Assembly: GCF_900088415.1 (NCBI RefSeq)
Contig: NZ_FLLQ01000001.1
Location: forward strand, 248,001-312,000
DNA: 64,000 bases
Direction: 5' to 3'
From: Vibrio mediterranei
GTDB lineage: Bacteria; Pseudomonadota; Gammaproteobacteria; Enterobacterales; Vibrionaceae
Shown here: positions 8,346 to 17,472 of the stretch, piece after piece
How positions within the stretch are numbered: the stretch's first letter is position 1
How the letters are laid out: every line of letters begins with the position of its first letter
Made by a program: the position numbers and the translations under genes
The notes under the pieces: model-generated
Seen by the model: the letters and a program-made list of their open reading frames with translations, nothing else
Databases searched by the model: none
Told to the model about the DNA's origin: nothing

Positions 8346-9878
8346 ATGATCTCTTCGAACCAAAATATAACATCCTTGCCTGAATCGCTCTTCACTTCGC
8401 AACAAGTTCGCGAAGGAGAGAAGATCGTAGCTCAACAATTGGGTATAGAAATGTATACCTTAATGCAGCAGGCTGGTGCGTCAGTATTTGAACTTATACA
8501 AACTTACTATTCAGAGACTCGAAAACTGCTAGTTTGCTGCGGTAAGGGTAACAATGGCGGCGATGGGTATATCGTCGCTAAACTAAGTCTTTGTGCAGGT
8601 TATGACGTTACGGTTTGGCAAATCGGCGATTCAAGCGCACTTAAAGGTGACGCATTGCGAGCTAGAGATGAATTTCTAGCCGCTGGTGGCGTTATTGATT
8701 CGCCGGAAAATGTGGTTGCGGATGACATTGACGTTATTATTGATGCTTTATTAGGGACAGGTATTTCAGGTGAAGTACGTCCTTTCTATTCTCATGTGTT
8801 TGATCGTTTAAACCAGTCTTCTAAGCCAATCATCTCGATAGATACTCCTTCTGGACTTGATACTGATACCGGTGTTGTTTTGGGAAACGCGATCAAAGCT
8901 GATAGAACCGTGACTTTTATCGGCGTCAAACAAGGGTTAGTTACGGGTCGAGCTAGAGCATTTACAGGACACCTGCATTTTGCTGGATTAGGGGTAGATA
9001 GGGAGTTTGCTCAACAGAATAAAGCAAACGTCGTATTAACCAACAATCATTGGATGAGTTATCTTCCGCAAAGAGCAAAAGATTCTCACAAAGGAACGCA
9101 TGGAAAGTTGCTAGTGGTTGGTGCAAACAATGGAATGAGTGGGGCGGCTTATCTGGCTTCTGCGGCTTGTTTGAGAGCAGGAGGTGGGCTTTGCGCCGTC
9201 TTAACCCACGAAGCGAGTGTCACACCAATAAGAACGTTGCTACCAGAGGCGATGATTGATGCGTGCACCACCCAATCATTGACTGAGCGCGTAAATTGGA
9301 GCTCCGCCATCGCAATTGGAGTGGGGTTAGGACGAACAGCTTGGTCCGCTAGAGTTTTTGACCAAACACTGAAGTTGGCGATGTCGTTGGATCTTCCAGT
9401 CGTCATTGATGCAGATGGCCTATATTGGCTTAACCAGATACAAAGCGACACAGCTGTCTTGAAGAACCATATCATCACACCTCATCCAGGTGAGGCCGCA
9501 CAATTATTAAACTGTCGTATAAGTGATATAGAGAAGGACCGTTTTCAGGCAATTAGAGCATTACAAAAAACTTACGGTGGAGTAGTGGTACTGAAAGGTG
9601 CAGGAACACTGATTTATGATGGTCAGTCAATGGTTGTCTGTCATGCAGGAAACCCAGGGATGTCCAGTGGTGGAATGGGTGATTTATTGACTGGAACAAT
9701 CTTAGCTCTATTAGGACAGGGAAAAAACAACATGCAGTCTGCAACTCTTGGCACTTTGATTCACAGCCTTGCGGCTGACCAGGAGTCAAAGGAACATGGA
9801 GAAGTAGGCATGCTAGCTTCTGATTTACTCCCACAAATTCGATTAGTTCGAAATCATGACAATTATGTTTCATCTTAA
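8346..9878 (+). CDS. nnr: Bifunctional NAD(P)H-hydrate epimerase / ADP-dependent dehydratase
   Basis: 510 residues, the two-domain form also called YjeF. The N-terminal half (~1-225) is the epimerase with GKGNNGGDGY near 67-76. The C-terminal half (~235-500) is the ribokinase-like dehydratase with KGTHGKLLVVGAN, TPHPGEAA and GNPGMSSGGMGDLLTG. Together they repair hydrated NADH and NADPH. In many gammaproteobacteria this gene sits with tsaE and queG; here it stands alone between an unknown membrane protein and guaC, so it may be a second copy in this genome. The start has a GGGAG ribosome-binding site. Confidence 0.92.
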   Translation: MISSNQNITSLPESLFTSQQVREGEKIVAQQLGIEMYTLMQQAGASVFELIQTYYSETRKLLVCCGKGNNGGDGYIVAKLSLCAGYDVTVWQIGDSSALKGDALRARDEFLAAGGVIDSPENVVADDIDVIIDALLGTGISGEVRPFYSHVFDRLNQSSKPIISIDTPSGLDTDTGVVLGNAIKADRTVTFIGVKQGLVTGRARAFTGHLHFAGLGVDREFAQQNKANVVLTNNHWMSYLPQRAKDSHKGTHGKLLVVGANNGMSGAAYLASAACLRAGGGLCAVLTHEASVTPIRTLLPEAMIDACTTQSLTERVNWSSAIAIGVGLGRTAWSARVFDQTLKLAMSLDLPVVIDADGLYWLNQIQSDTAVLKNHIITPHPGEAAQLLNCRISDIEKDRFQAIRALQKTYGGVVVLKGAGTLIYDGQSMVVCHAGNPGMSSGGMGDLLTGTILALLGQGKNNMQSATLGTLIHSLAADQESKEHGEVGMLASDLLPQIRLVRNHDNYVSS

Positions 9879-10064
9879 GCGTTTGAAGTATTCGTGATGG
9901 CGATAAGAACAATGACTTTTGATTTGAACAGTTCAGAGGTTATATAAAATAGCGGTTTTTTTCCGAATCAATCGGTAAAAATGAGCTAATAGATAACAAG
10001 AATAACCACAAAAATTGGTTAATAAATGTACATTCAGGTGTTGAGAGCTCGATATTTGCACAGT

Positions 10065-10080
10065 GCAAAAACGTTTGCGT
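10065..10080. promoter_or_regulatory. Candidate PurR operator
   Basis: GCAAAAACGTTTGCGT matches the PurR consensus ACGCAAACGTTTGCGT at 13 of 16 positions, with a perfect right half. It lies about 190 bases upstream of the -10 element below, which is far for simple repression. Confidence 0.35.
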
Positions 10081-10234
10081 CGAGTGCTAAAGTAAGCTTG
10101 TTTATGTAAATAACGTGGGTTTTTTCTGTTATATCAGAGGGTTGGAGAGATTTTATTTCGTTAAGATAGGATTGATAATCAGCGGATTTGCAACTTGTCG
10201 GAATAGTAACACAAAAAAAATTAAAATATCAGTC

Positions 10235-10262
10235 TTGCGAGATTATTTTCGCGACCTATAAT
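10235..10262 (+). promoter_or_regulatory. Sigma-70 promoter upstream of guaC
   Basis: TTGCGA (-35) and a consensus TATAAT (-10) are separated by 16 bases. The predicted transcript would begin near 10268-10270, directly in front of the hairpin at 10267-10301. Confidence 0.65.
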
Positions 10263-10266
10263 GCTG

Positions 10267-10301
10267 AAAACCGGAGCGTCTGCCAACGCTCCGGTTTTTT
10301 T
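10267..10301 (+). terminator. Promoter-proximal intrinsic terminator / attenuator in the guaC leader
   Basis: CCGGAGCGT and ACGCTCCGG form a perfect 9-bp stem around a CTGCCA loop, extended by A-T pairs and followed by seven T residues. The stem lies within about 35 bases of the predicted transcription start and 104 bases before the guaC ATG. The motif CGTCTGCCAACG that makes up the loop and inner stem recurs at 10322-10333. Confidence 0.7.
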
Positions 10302-10404
10302 GTGTCCGAAGAAAGGTAAACCGTCTGCCAACGGAGAGCCAACGCACTATGCTTAGTCATATGCCCACTGGAACATGTACTATATAAATCAAGGAATTTA
10401 CACA

Positions 10405-11451
10405 ATGCGTATCGAACAAGAACTTAAGTTAGGCTTTAAAGATGTACTGTTTCGCCCTAAGCGTTCAACACTGAAAAGTCGTTCTCAAGTAAATTTAACC
10501 CGCGATTTTACATTCAAGCACAGTGGTCGTCAATGGTCTGGTACACCAGTAATTGCAGCTAACATGGATTCTGTTGGTAGTTTTGAAATGGCTACAGCGC
10601 TAGCACAACACGGTGTAATGACTGCGATGCATAAGCATTACACAGTAGAGCAGTGGGCTGAGTTTGTTGCTGGTGCAACAAAAGAAACATTGAACAAAGT
10701 ATTCGTATCAACGGGCACGTCTGAGCGTGATTTCGAGAAAACAAAAGAAATCTTAGCATTAAGCGAAGATCTAGAATTCATTTGTATCGATATTGCGAAC
10801 GGGTATTCAGAGCACCTAGTTGAGTTTGTACAAAAAGTACGAGCTGAATTCCCAACGAAAACGATTTCAGCAGGTAACGTAGTAACTGGCGATATGTGTG
10901 AAGAGCTGATTCTAGCTGGCGCGGATATCGTTAAGGTAGGTATCGGTCCTGGTTCAGTATGTACTACACGTGTTAAGACTGGCGTTGGCTACCCACAGCT
11001 TTCTGCAATCATCGAGTGTGCTGACGCGGCACACGGTCTAGGTGGCATGATTATTGGTGATGGTGGTTGTGCGTGTGCGGGTGATGTTGCTAAAGCTTTC
11101 GGTGGCGGTGCAGACTTCGTAATGCTAGGTGGTATGTTAGCTGGTCATGAGCAATCTGGTGGCGAAGTCATCGAGCAAGATGGTAAGCAATTCATGAAGT
11201 TCTACGGCATGTCTTCTCAGTCTGCTATGGACAAACACTCTGGTGGTGTTGCTAACTACCGTGCCGCTGAAGGTAAGACGGTTCTTCTGCCTTACCGTGG
11301 TGACGTAAACAACACAATCCAAGACATTCTTGGTGGCGTTCGTTCAACTTGTACATACGTAGGCGCAGCGAAACTGAAAGAGCTAACTAAGCGTACGACT
11401 TTCATCCGTGTACAAGAGCAAGAGAACAACGTATTTGGTAAAGAAGGTTAA
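10405..11451 (+). CDS. guaC: GMP reductase
   Basis: 348 residues from the ATG at 10405 (AAGGA site 9 bases upstream), matching the standard length. An in-frame ATG 30 bases earlier gives an extra ten residues with no ribosome-binding site. It has the IMPDH/GMPR barrel with catalytic Cys186 in [11 protein letters not shown], and the AANMDSVG and [14 protein letters not shown] phosphate-binding segments. It converts GMP to IMP with NADPH, returning guanine nucleotides to the adenine branch. Codon use is that of a well-expressed gene. The leader shows an unusual terminator-like element, suggesting attenuation. Confidence 0.95.
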   Translation: MRIEQELKLGFKDVLFRPKRSTLKSRSQVNLTRDFTFKHSGRQWSGTPVIAANMDSVGSFEMATALAQHGVMTAMHKHYTVEQWAEFVAGATKETLNKVFVSTGTSERDFEKTKEILALSEDLEFICIDIANGYSEHLVEFVQKVRAEFPTKTISAGNVVTGDMCEELILAGADIVKVGIGPGSVCTTRVKTGVGYPQLSAIIECADAAHGLGGMIIGDGGCACAGDVAKAFGGGADFVMLGGMLAGHEQSGGEVIEQDGKQFMKFYGMSSQSAMDKHSGGVANYRAAEGKTVLLPYRGDVNNTIQDILGGVRSTCTYVGAAKLKELTKRTTFIRVQEQENNVFGKEG

Positions 11452-11475
11452 TTAGCTTTTAATCCAAGCCCTGAT

Positions 11476-11503
11476 AAAAGAGTCGCCTAGGCGGCTCTTT
11501 TTT
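11476..11503 (+). terminator. guaC terminator
   Basis: AAAGAGTCGCC and GGCGGCTCTTT form a stem followed by six T residues. Confidence 0.88.
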
Positions 11504-11650
11504 GATCTTATCTTTCTGCATTGTTTCTGCCTCAATTCCAATACTAGACTCAAAAAAGAGCCTTGCTTACATGGTATTACGTATCTCACAACAGGGGTTT
11601 GGTACTATTGCGCCGATAATTCGTGCTGCAACCCGCAAAGAAAGGACTGT

Positions 11651-12451
11651 TTGCGTAATATGGACATTGGCAATATATATTCTAATCAATATGACACGGT
11701 GCAAAAGCTGCTAAAAATACAACCAGATGGCTTTGCCACTGGTGTGTATCAAGACATTCAATTTACTAGTGTGTTCCAACCGATTTTCAACCAACAATTA
11801 GAACTTGTTGCACTTGAGGGGCTAGCTCGGATAAAGCACATCTCTGGTCAGAAACTGGAACCGGCGCGTTACTTTGCTGATTTAGAGCGACAAGTAGAGA
11901 TAAATGTTGTCTGTACTATTCTATGTTGTAAGTTACACCTGCATAACTTTTCTTGTTCTCGTTTTAGAAGACGAAAGTTATTCCTAAACGTCTCTCCGTG
12001 TGTGTTCGAGCTGCTTGCAAATGAACCTCTTGCCGTTGAACGTTTCATGACACGAATAGGTGAATTTGGTGCAGTACCATCACAAATAGTGTTTGAAATT
12101 ACCGAGTTTAAAGAATCTGACATCCGCGCTATTGTCATGGGTAAGGGCAAACTCGCGAAATTTGGTGTGCAGACGGCACTTGATGATTATGGGACAGACT
12201 ATTCCACTAAAGATCGCGCACTAGAAATTAAAGCTGACTATCTAAAAATTGATAGAAGCGTCTTATTGTGTGATGAGAAAATTTCTGAAGCGGTAACCAT
12301 TGCGAATAAAATAGGCGCAACTACTGTAGCAGAGGGCATTGAAAATCAAGACACATTAACGCGCTGTCAACTGCATGGAGTGTCATTGTTTCAAGGGTTC
12401 GGCTTAGCAAAACCCAATGCTATGAAAATATTGGAAAGTAACTTAGATTGA
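11651..12451 (+). CDS. EAL-domain c-di-GMP phosphodiesterase
   Basis: 266 residues if TTG at 11651 is used (AAGGA four bases upstream); the ATG at 11660 gives 263 residues but is 13 bases from that site. It is a stand-alone EAL domain without transmembrane or sensor parts. The signature reads EGL at 56-58, and the metal and substrate residues are all there: Asn113, Glu149, Asp178-Asp179, Lys199 in YLKID, Glu228 in AEGIEN and Gln248. The loop-6 motif is DDYGTDYS instead of DDFGTGYS. It is therefore likely active in degrading c-di-GMP to pGpG. A cysteine-rich segment (CTILCC and SCSRF near 88-103) is unusual for the family. Confidence 0.85.
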   Translation: MRNMDIGNIYSNQYDTVQKLLKIQPDGFATGVYQDIQFTSVFQPIFNQQLELVALEGLARIKHISGQKLEPARYFADLERQVEINVVCTILCCKLHLHNFSCSRFRRRKLFLNVSPCVFELLANEPLAVERFMTRIGEFGAVPSQIVFEITEFKESDIRAIVMGKGKLAKFGVQTALDDYGTDYSTKDRALEIKADYLKIDRSVLLCDEKISEAVTIANKIGATTVAEGIENQDTLTRCQLHGVSLFQGFGLAKPNAMKILESNLD

Positions 12452-12452
12452 T

Positions 12453-12480
12453 AGGAAGCAAGCCAATAAGGTTGCTTCCT
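12453..12480. terminator. Hairpin between convergent EAL and lipoprotein genes
   Basis: AGGAAGCAA and TTGCTTCCT form a 9-bp stem with a ten-base loop. There is no T tract on either side, so it may be an inefficient terminator. Confidence 0.5.
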
Positions 12481-12490
12481 AGAGCAGGAG

Positions 12491-14104
12491 TTATTGCACG
12501 AGGGAGTATGTGCGATCTTTAAACTGAATAGCCTCGAAATTCGCTAGGGTATCTGTTCCTGTGTTTGAACATTGCACTGCAACTGCGTATTTCTGCTCTG
12601 TGATAACGCAGTTAGCAAAGTCCTCATCAATAATATAGACGTCATTGCCACCCTTACCATCTACCACATTGTCTTTATTATTACCTTCAATACGATTGTC
12701 CTGGTCGTTGGCATTAAGGTTAATCGTTGCATCACCTACGATTTTTGCGTTAACTAGCCAGCGAGATTTAAAGGTATACGGTTCGAGAGGTGGATGAGTG
12801 CTTTTCGACATATTGAACGTCGGGGTTAAGCCCCCTTGCGGAAATCGGTGGTTGTAATACGTCTTGACACCGTTGGAATCGATATTTGCGGTGTATTGTA
12901 AGTAGTCGTGGAACATGTTTTCTATCCAAAAGGCTGACTCGGTATCAATAGAACGCATTTGAGAGCGAGTTACAGCTTGGTAGTTATCTAAACCTTCGCT
13001 CTTGTGCTCCCACATGCCCATGTAAGCTTCGAACGCAGCCGCAAAGTACTCATGAGAATAACTTGGTCCGATAGCTGGGTCTATGTCGTCATTTTTCCAA
13101 TCTTGCCAACTTCTGTTGCTTGGTTGCCATGGTGAATACTGGCCGTTTTTGTGATCGGTATAGAGTGAGAGCGCTCGTTGTTGAATCTGTTGTTGAAACA
13201 CATAAAACGTCGGATTAGGAGCGATACCTTGTGCTTGAAACAAGTGAAGTATTTCTTCAAACCCTGCGTCTCTATCTGCATGTTTACCTAAGTTTTCGCA
13301 ATAGTTTGCGAAGTTACTCATATAGTGGCAGTCACCTTCAAGTGTTAACTCTCTGAACATTAATGATTGGCTGTTGATGAGCCACTTGGGGCTATCGGGA
13401 CTTTGTTGTACGCCGGTTAAGATCGAAGTAATAATATTATCTAAGAGATCCTCATCAGACGACGCTAGCGGTATTAGAGAGTTCAAGAAATTAGATTCTG
13501 ATGTTGTATCAAGGACACTTGGTGCAGAAGGAACTTTTGATACCCAATCATCTATTTTGTTTTGACGAAACGCTTCGCTGACAAAGAGTTTGGTGAGCAT
13601 CATTTGGTTTTGCTCATCGTTTTCCGTCATTATCAATGTGGCTTCTCGTTGAGCCATGAGTGCAGCGATTGACGATTTATTCTCTCCATACTGTGAGTTA
13701 GGGACGTTGGACATCAGATGTTGAAGAATCTTGGTTGCTCGCTCAACTTTATAGTTGACGATTGTTCTATGCTTCTCCTTTTCTACAGTATCTGGATATT
13801 TTGATTCATCAAAATACGCGATGATATGTATAGCACCATTATTTATACCTGACGATCTCAATTGCGTCGTCGCTGTGCCTGATGGAGTTACCGAAACGTA
13901 GAGGTTAAAACCAGCATTGGTTGCGATGTTGAGCTCTGGTGGAAGTGACTTACTAACTTGACTAATTGATATGTTGCTCACGGTCTTCGATGTTGGAATT
14001 GTTGGAGGGGGTGAAGTTGGATTACTTGAATCGCTGTCTGACTTACAGCCTGAAGCAATAGCTAGTGTCATTGCGCTCAAGCTTAGCAACTTAATCAAAT
14101 GCAT
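12491..14104 (-). CDS. Large lipoprotein with putative metallopeptidase-like motif and RTX-type repeat
   Basis: 537 residues, not assigned to a named family. A lipoprotein signal ends in AIASGC (Cys20), followed by a Ser/Pro/Thr linker. The middle holds HADRDAGFEEILHL (His275, Glu283-Glu284, His287) and, about 65 residues later, SHEYFAAAFEAYMGMW. A glutamate-histidine helix followed by a second acidic helix is the layout of zinc peptidases of the gluzincin type, though this is not a standard HExxH. The C-terminus carries one hemolysin-type calcium-binding nonapeptide (DGKGGNDVY at 482-490) after an N-rich stretch. The start has AGGAAA. It is divergent from a two-component system, which may control it. 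Confidence 0.65.
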   Translation of the reverse strand: MHLIKLLSLSAMTLAIASGCKSDSDSSNPTSPPPTIPTSKTVSNISISQVSKSLPPELNIATNAGFNLYVSVTPSGTATTQLRSSGINNGAIHIIAYFDESKYPDTVEKEKHRTIVNYKVERATKILQHLMSNVPNSQYGENKSSIAALMAQREATLIMTENDEQNQMMLTKLFVSEAFRQNKIDDWVSKVPSAPSVLDTTSESNFLNSLIPLASSDEDLLDNIITSILTGVQQSPDSPKWLINSQSLMFRELTLEGDCHYMSNFANYCENLGKHADRDAGFEEILHLFQAQGIAPNPTFYVFQQQIQQRALSLYTDHKNGQYSPWQPSNRSWQDWKNDDIDPAIGPSYSHEYFAAAFEAYMGMWEHKSEGLDNYQAVTRSQMRSIDTESAFWIENMFHDYLQYTANIDSNGVKTYYNHRFPQGGLTPTFNMSKSTHPPLEPYTFKSRWLVNAKIVGDATINLNANDQDNRIEGNNKDNVVDGKGGNDVYIIDEDFANCVITEQKYAVAVQCSNTGTDTLANFEAIQFKDRTYSLVQ

Positions 14105-14548
14105 TTTATTTCCTAATGATTTCTAACGATAACCTTTACAAGCTCAACATTATTAGAAATACGTTAATGCTTATAAACGAAGTGGGGCAGTTCTAAAACG
14201 TGAACCTAGCCTCTGAATTGTGCGCGATAGTAATAAATACAGAGCAGAAATCTAGGTGTAAAAATGGAGTTACAGTGCTCAATTAAGGTGTTTGTAAGTA
14301 TGAGTTCAATAATTATTTAGTCACATTTAGTCATTAAATGTAATCTTTCGGTTCTGTGAGTAATTTGATACCACTAAAGTATTAATCTAAACGGTGTTAC
14401 GTACCGTATATTTGGGGGGAGTAAGCTAATGTAAGCAAGGCCGTTGTAAAATCCGTGATACTAAACTTTTTTATGTTTTTTTATATTGGCATTGAGAAAT
14501 GCTCAAGTTTCAATATACTCCGGCGCGTTTACGTTTTAAGGGGGAGTT
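14105..14548. other. Divergent regulatory region, lipoprotein / two-component system
   Basis: 444 bases, AT-rich, without a plausible ORF. It contains tandem nonamers at 14315-14333 and an overlapping inverted repeat at 14323-14341, described separately. Confidence 0.55.
14315..14341. promoter_or_regulatory. Tandem direct repeats, candidate OmpR-family regulator site
   Basis: ATTTAGTCA occurs at 14315-14323 and again at 14325-14333, ten bases apart, the helical spacing used by OmpR/PhoB-family regulators. The second copy overlaps an inverted repeat (ACATTTA and TAAATGT, 14323-14341). It lies 210-235 bases from both divergent start codons. Confidence 0.4.
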
Positions 14549-15241
14549 ATGGATTGCAATATTTTGCTTATCGAAGATGACATGCATATTGGAAATTTAA
14601 CCAAAATGTTCTTGGAGGCAGAAGGCTATACCGTGAACTGGATTGAAGACGGATCAATAGCTCTGAACAAAATCGATTCTCTTAAACCCGATATAGTGAT
14701 ATTAGATTTAATGTTACCAGGAAAGTCAGGGGTGGATATTTGTCGAGAAGCGCGCGCATTTTATTCTGGAATGATTATGGTAGTTACGGCAGCAGAAGAT
14801 GAAATGAGTGAGGTATCGCTATTCAAGCTAGGGGCCGACGACTATATAACAAAACCAGTGAGAGGCCATATTCTTGTTGCTCGTATTGAAGCGTTAATGC
14901 GCCGTTATAAACCTGACCAACAAGCTGAAAAAACACTATATATATCAGATGCGTATGGAATCGTCGTTAATAGTGAGAACCAGACTGCATACTATGAACA
15001 GAAACCTTTAAACCTTACTAACTCTGAGTTTGAAATTCTTCAGTTACTTATTGAAAATAAGGGAAAAACAGTTTCTAGAGAGCATTGTTGTCGAGTTGTA
15101 AGAGGGATTGAGTACAGTTCCTACAACCGTTCGATCGATATGCGAATATCAGGCTTAAGGAAAAAGCTGATTCAAGCTGAAATATATGACGCAATTATCA
15201 AAACAGTTCGAAACCAAGGATACAGACTGGTTAAGGCTTAA
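14549..15241 (+). CDS. OmpR-family response regulator
   Basis: 230 residues. The receiver domain (~1-118) has acidic pocket Glu9-Asp10-Asp11, phospho-acceptor Asp53 in VILDLMLPG and Lys102 in YITKPVRG. A winged-helix domain follows (~135-228), with the usual LTNSEFEILQLL and NRSIDMRISGLRKKL blocks. The start has a GGGGG-type site. The stop is two bases from the sensor kinase start, so the two are translationally coupled. Closest general type is the RstA/CpxR branch; the exact orthologue is not recognised. Likely targets are the divergent lipoprotein and its own promoter (inference from the repeats upstream). Confidence 0.88.
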   Translation: MDCNILLIEDDMHIGNLTKMFLEAEGYTVNWIEDGSIALNKIDSLKPDIVILDLMLPGKSGVDICREARAFYSGMIMVVTAAEDEMSEVSLFKLGADDYITKPVRGHILVARIEALMRRYKPDQQAEKTLYISDAYGIVVNSENQTAYYEQKPLNLTNSEFEILQLLIENKGKTVSREHCCRVVRGIEYSSYNRSIDMRISGLRKKLIQAEIYDAIIKTVRNQGYRLVKA

Positions 15242-15243
15242 CG

Positions 15244-16587
15244 ATGAAAATTAAGTCTCAGCCGAAAAACATGTTTACGTGCTTGTATATAGAAAGTCTA
15301 GTAGGGTTAGTATTAACCTTCTTCATCTTTATCAATGTCACGAACGTTTTATTAAGACACGAGGATATTGGCTCTTTTATCGACAATGGTAATTCTTACG
15401 TTCAAGATTATATCGATAGTCAATATGAGAGGCACGGATTTTATCATAAGCTCAACACCACGTCCTCTTTGCTGTATTACGACTACAAATTGATGCTATC
15501 GGACAGTGCTATTTCCATTACAGACGTCTGTTCAGATTGTGAACTATTCAAACGAAGAGATGGCATTGATGTTTATATAAAAAATAACCAGTTATTCGTA
15601 GCCGCTTTTCCAATACCACGTACCAACAAGCAACTATTCTTTATAGAAACCGAAGACCCGTTTAGTGCTGACGCTCAATGGTATGAAGACAGCGATAACC
15701 AGTTCTTTTTTGCCTTATTCGTGACATTGAGCATCGCTTTAGCAGGATTAATTTACTTGCCGTTGCACAGAGTCAACAAGCGCATTAACAAACTACTAGC
15801 TGTGCAGACAAAATTTGGACAAGGTGACCTTAGTGTTCGCTCTGAGGTGTTCCATATTTCACCGATAAAAGAACTCGCTCATAGTTTTAACGATATGGCT
15901 GATGATATCGAACTAAGAGTAAAAGAGTCGCTGGTGTTTTCTCAGGCTATTCCTCATGAAATCCGAACGCCCCTAACTAGAATTCAAATGGCCAGTGATT
16001 TACTCAGAAGAGAGGATACAAAGGACAAACAAACACTCTTTAACGACATAGACAGTTATATTGAAGACATTTCCCATTTAACCAGTGATATTCTTAAGTT
16101 ATCGAGGCTTACTAACGGTCGGTACGGTGAACTACCAATCGCTCGCGAGGCATTTTCCGTTTCTGAACTAGTTGAAAAACGTATCGATGTTATCGCTGAT
16201 ACTAAGCAAATTCAGTTTATCAAAGATTCAAACATCCTAGATGATAGGTATTTGGCTTCTAAGTGCTTGTCCAAATTGGTCATTGATAACTTACTTAAAA
16301 ATGCACTTCGTTACGGTGGCGGGGTAGTCAATGTCACCCTGAGAGAGTACCACTCATGTTGGACTTTGGACGTAGAAGATAATGGTCCTGGCATCCCTAT
16401 TGAAAAGCGAGAGGAAGTATTTATCGCCTTCTCGCGCTTGGACTCTTCGCGAAATCATAACAATGGCGGATTCGGTCTAGGGTTAGCTATTGTCGCTCAG
16501 GCAAGCAGAAACTTAGGATGGAGTGTATCTGTAGATGAAAGCCACATTGGTGGCGCCCGTTTTACAGTAGTGATCCCGAAAGAGTGA
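15244..16587 (+). CDS. Membrane sensor histidine kinase
   Basis: 447 residues. TM1 spans ~15-36, a periplasmic domain ~37-150, TM2 ~153-174, HAMP ~175-228, then HisKA with His238 in IPHEIRTPLTR and a HATPase domain with DNLLKNALRYG, DNGPGIP and GGFGLGLAI. All catalytic boxes are intact. The sensor domain has only about 115 residues and holds a CSDC pair (Cys96, Cys99), the sort of motif that binds a metal or forms a redox-sensitive disulfide. It is the partner of the response regulator immediately upstream. Confidence 0.88.
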   Translation: MKIKSQPKNMFTCLYIESLVGLVLTFFIFINVTNVLLRHEDIGSFIDNGNSYVQDYIDSQYERHGFYHKLNTTSSLLYYDYKLMLSDSAISITDVCSDCELFKRRDGIDVYIKNNQLFVAAFPIPRTNKQLFFIETEDPFSADAQWYEDSDNQFFFALFVTLSIALAGLIYLPLHRVNKRINKLLAVQTKFGQGDLSVRSEVFHISPIKELAHSFNDMADDIELRVKESLVFSQAIPHEIRTPLTRIQMASDLLRREDTKDKQTLFNDIDSYIEDISHLTSDILKLSRLTNGRYGELPIAREAFSVSELVEKRIDVIADTKQIQFIKDSNILDDRYLASKCLSKLVIDNLLKNALRYGGGVVNVTLREYHSCWTLDVEDNGPGIPIEKREEVFIAFSRLDSSRNHNNGGFGLGLAIVAQASRNLGWSVSVDESHIGGARFTVVIPKE

Positions 16588-16651
16588 ATTACTTTGTACG
16601 AAAGAACTCATGATTAGAAAGAGGTTAAGTCATGAGTTCTTACTGTAGAAA

Positions 16652-17374
16652 TTAGCGTTTGAACAAACCTTTACTGTTTAGGTAACCGAGCATATGAGGT
16701 CGAGATTCACCTTCTAGCTTACTAGTAACTTGTGAAGACCACGTACTGCTTTTTTGGTTTGTTGATCGATGTGCGTAATAGGAAAGCATCACATCATCGT
16801 ATTGTGCAACCGCATTTTTATCTAGCTGATGGTATTCATTTTCATGCACAATGACGTCAAGAGGCAAGCGTGGTTTTACCTCTGGGATTTGGTCTGGATA
16901 TCCTAAACACATCCCAAAAAGAACCGCAGAGTGCGGGGGCAAACCTAACAACTCATCAACTTCAGCCGCTTTATTTCTCAGGCCTCCGATATAGACGCCG
17001 CCTAACTCTAGTGACTCGGCCGCCACTAAACAGTTCTGTGCCATTATTCCGGCATCAATAGCACCGATTAAACCTAACTCTGTGTAGTCAACTTTCACGT
17101 TTGGGTTTAACTCTTGGTGTCGCTGATAGTCTATACAGAAAACGAGAAATTCAGCGGCTTGAGCCACATAAGGTTGATTGCCAGAAAGTTCCACCAGTTT
17201 GTTGCGCTTATCTTTCTCTGTGACCCTGATAATAGAGACGACTTGCAATAGGCTAGATGATGATGCGGCAATTCCAGCTTTAAAAATAGTGTCTAGAATA
17301 TCCTTATCGATAGGTTGCTGCTTAAATTTTCGAATAGAACGGTGGTTGAGTATTGTTTCTAGAGTAGAGTTCAC
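16652..17374 (-). CDS. nfsA: Oxygen-insensitive NADPH nitroreductase / flavin reductase NfsA
   Basis: 240 residues, the NfsA length. The N-terminal LNHRSIRKF, central GLIGAIDAGIMAQNC and GGVYIGGLRN, and LPLDVIVHENEY segments are those of the NfsA/FRP branch of FMN nitroreductases. The enzyme is a cytosolic FMN homodimer that reduces nitroaromatics, quinones or flavins with NADPH in two-electron steps. The start is a GTG with AAGGA only a couple of bases upstream, but its sequence lines up with known NfsA starts. Confidence 0.9.
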   Translation of the reverse strand: MNSTLETILNHRSIRKFKQQPIDKDILDTIFKAGIAASSSSLLQVVSIIRVTEKDKRNKLVELSGNQPYVAQAAEFLVFCIDYQRHQELNPNVKVDYTELGLIGAIDAGIMAQNCLVAAESLELGGVYIGGLRNKAAEVDELLGLPPHSAVLFGMCLGYPDQIPEVKPRLPLDVIVHENEYHQLDKNAVAQYDDVMLSYYAHRSTNQKSSTWSSQVTSKLEGESRPHMLGYLNSKGLFKR

Positions 17375-17472
17375 GTTCCTTTTGTCCCTATGGCTAATAT
17401 AACTTACTGAACCTTAGTTTCTTTTCATAGGAGATTGCAAGTTTGAATTGCATAGAGGATTGTAGAATAAAG

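Larger units (their letters stand above)
9879..10404. other. guaC upstream region
   Basis: 526 bases, AT-rich at the left. It holds a candidate PurR operator (10065-10080), a near-consensus promoter (10235-10262), a strong hairpin-plus-T-tract at 10267-10301 and a repeated CGTCTGCCAACG element, listed separately. No small ORF is convincing. Confidence 0.6.

Noticed and set aside
11502..11714. Forward 70-codon frame overlapping the EAL gene start
   Set aside because: It begins in the guaC terminator and runs out of frame into the EAL gene; no supporting ribosome-binding site.
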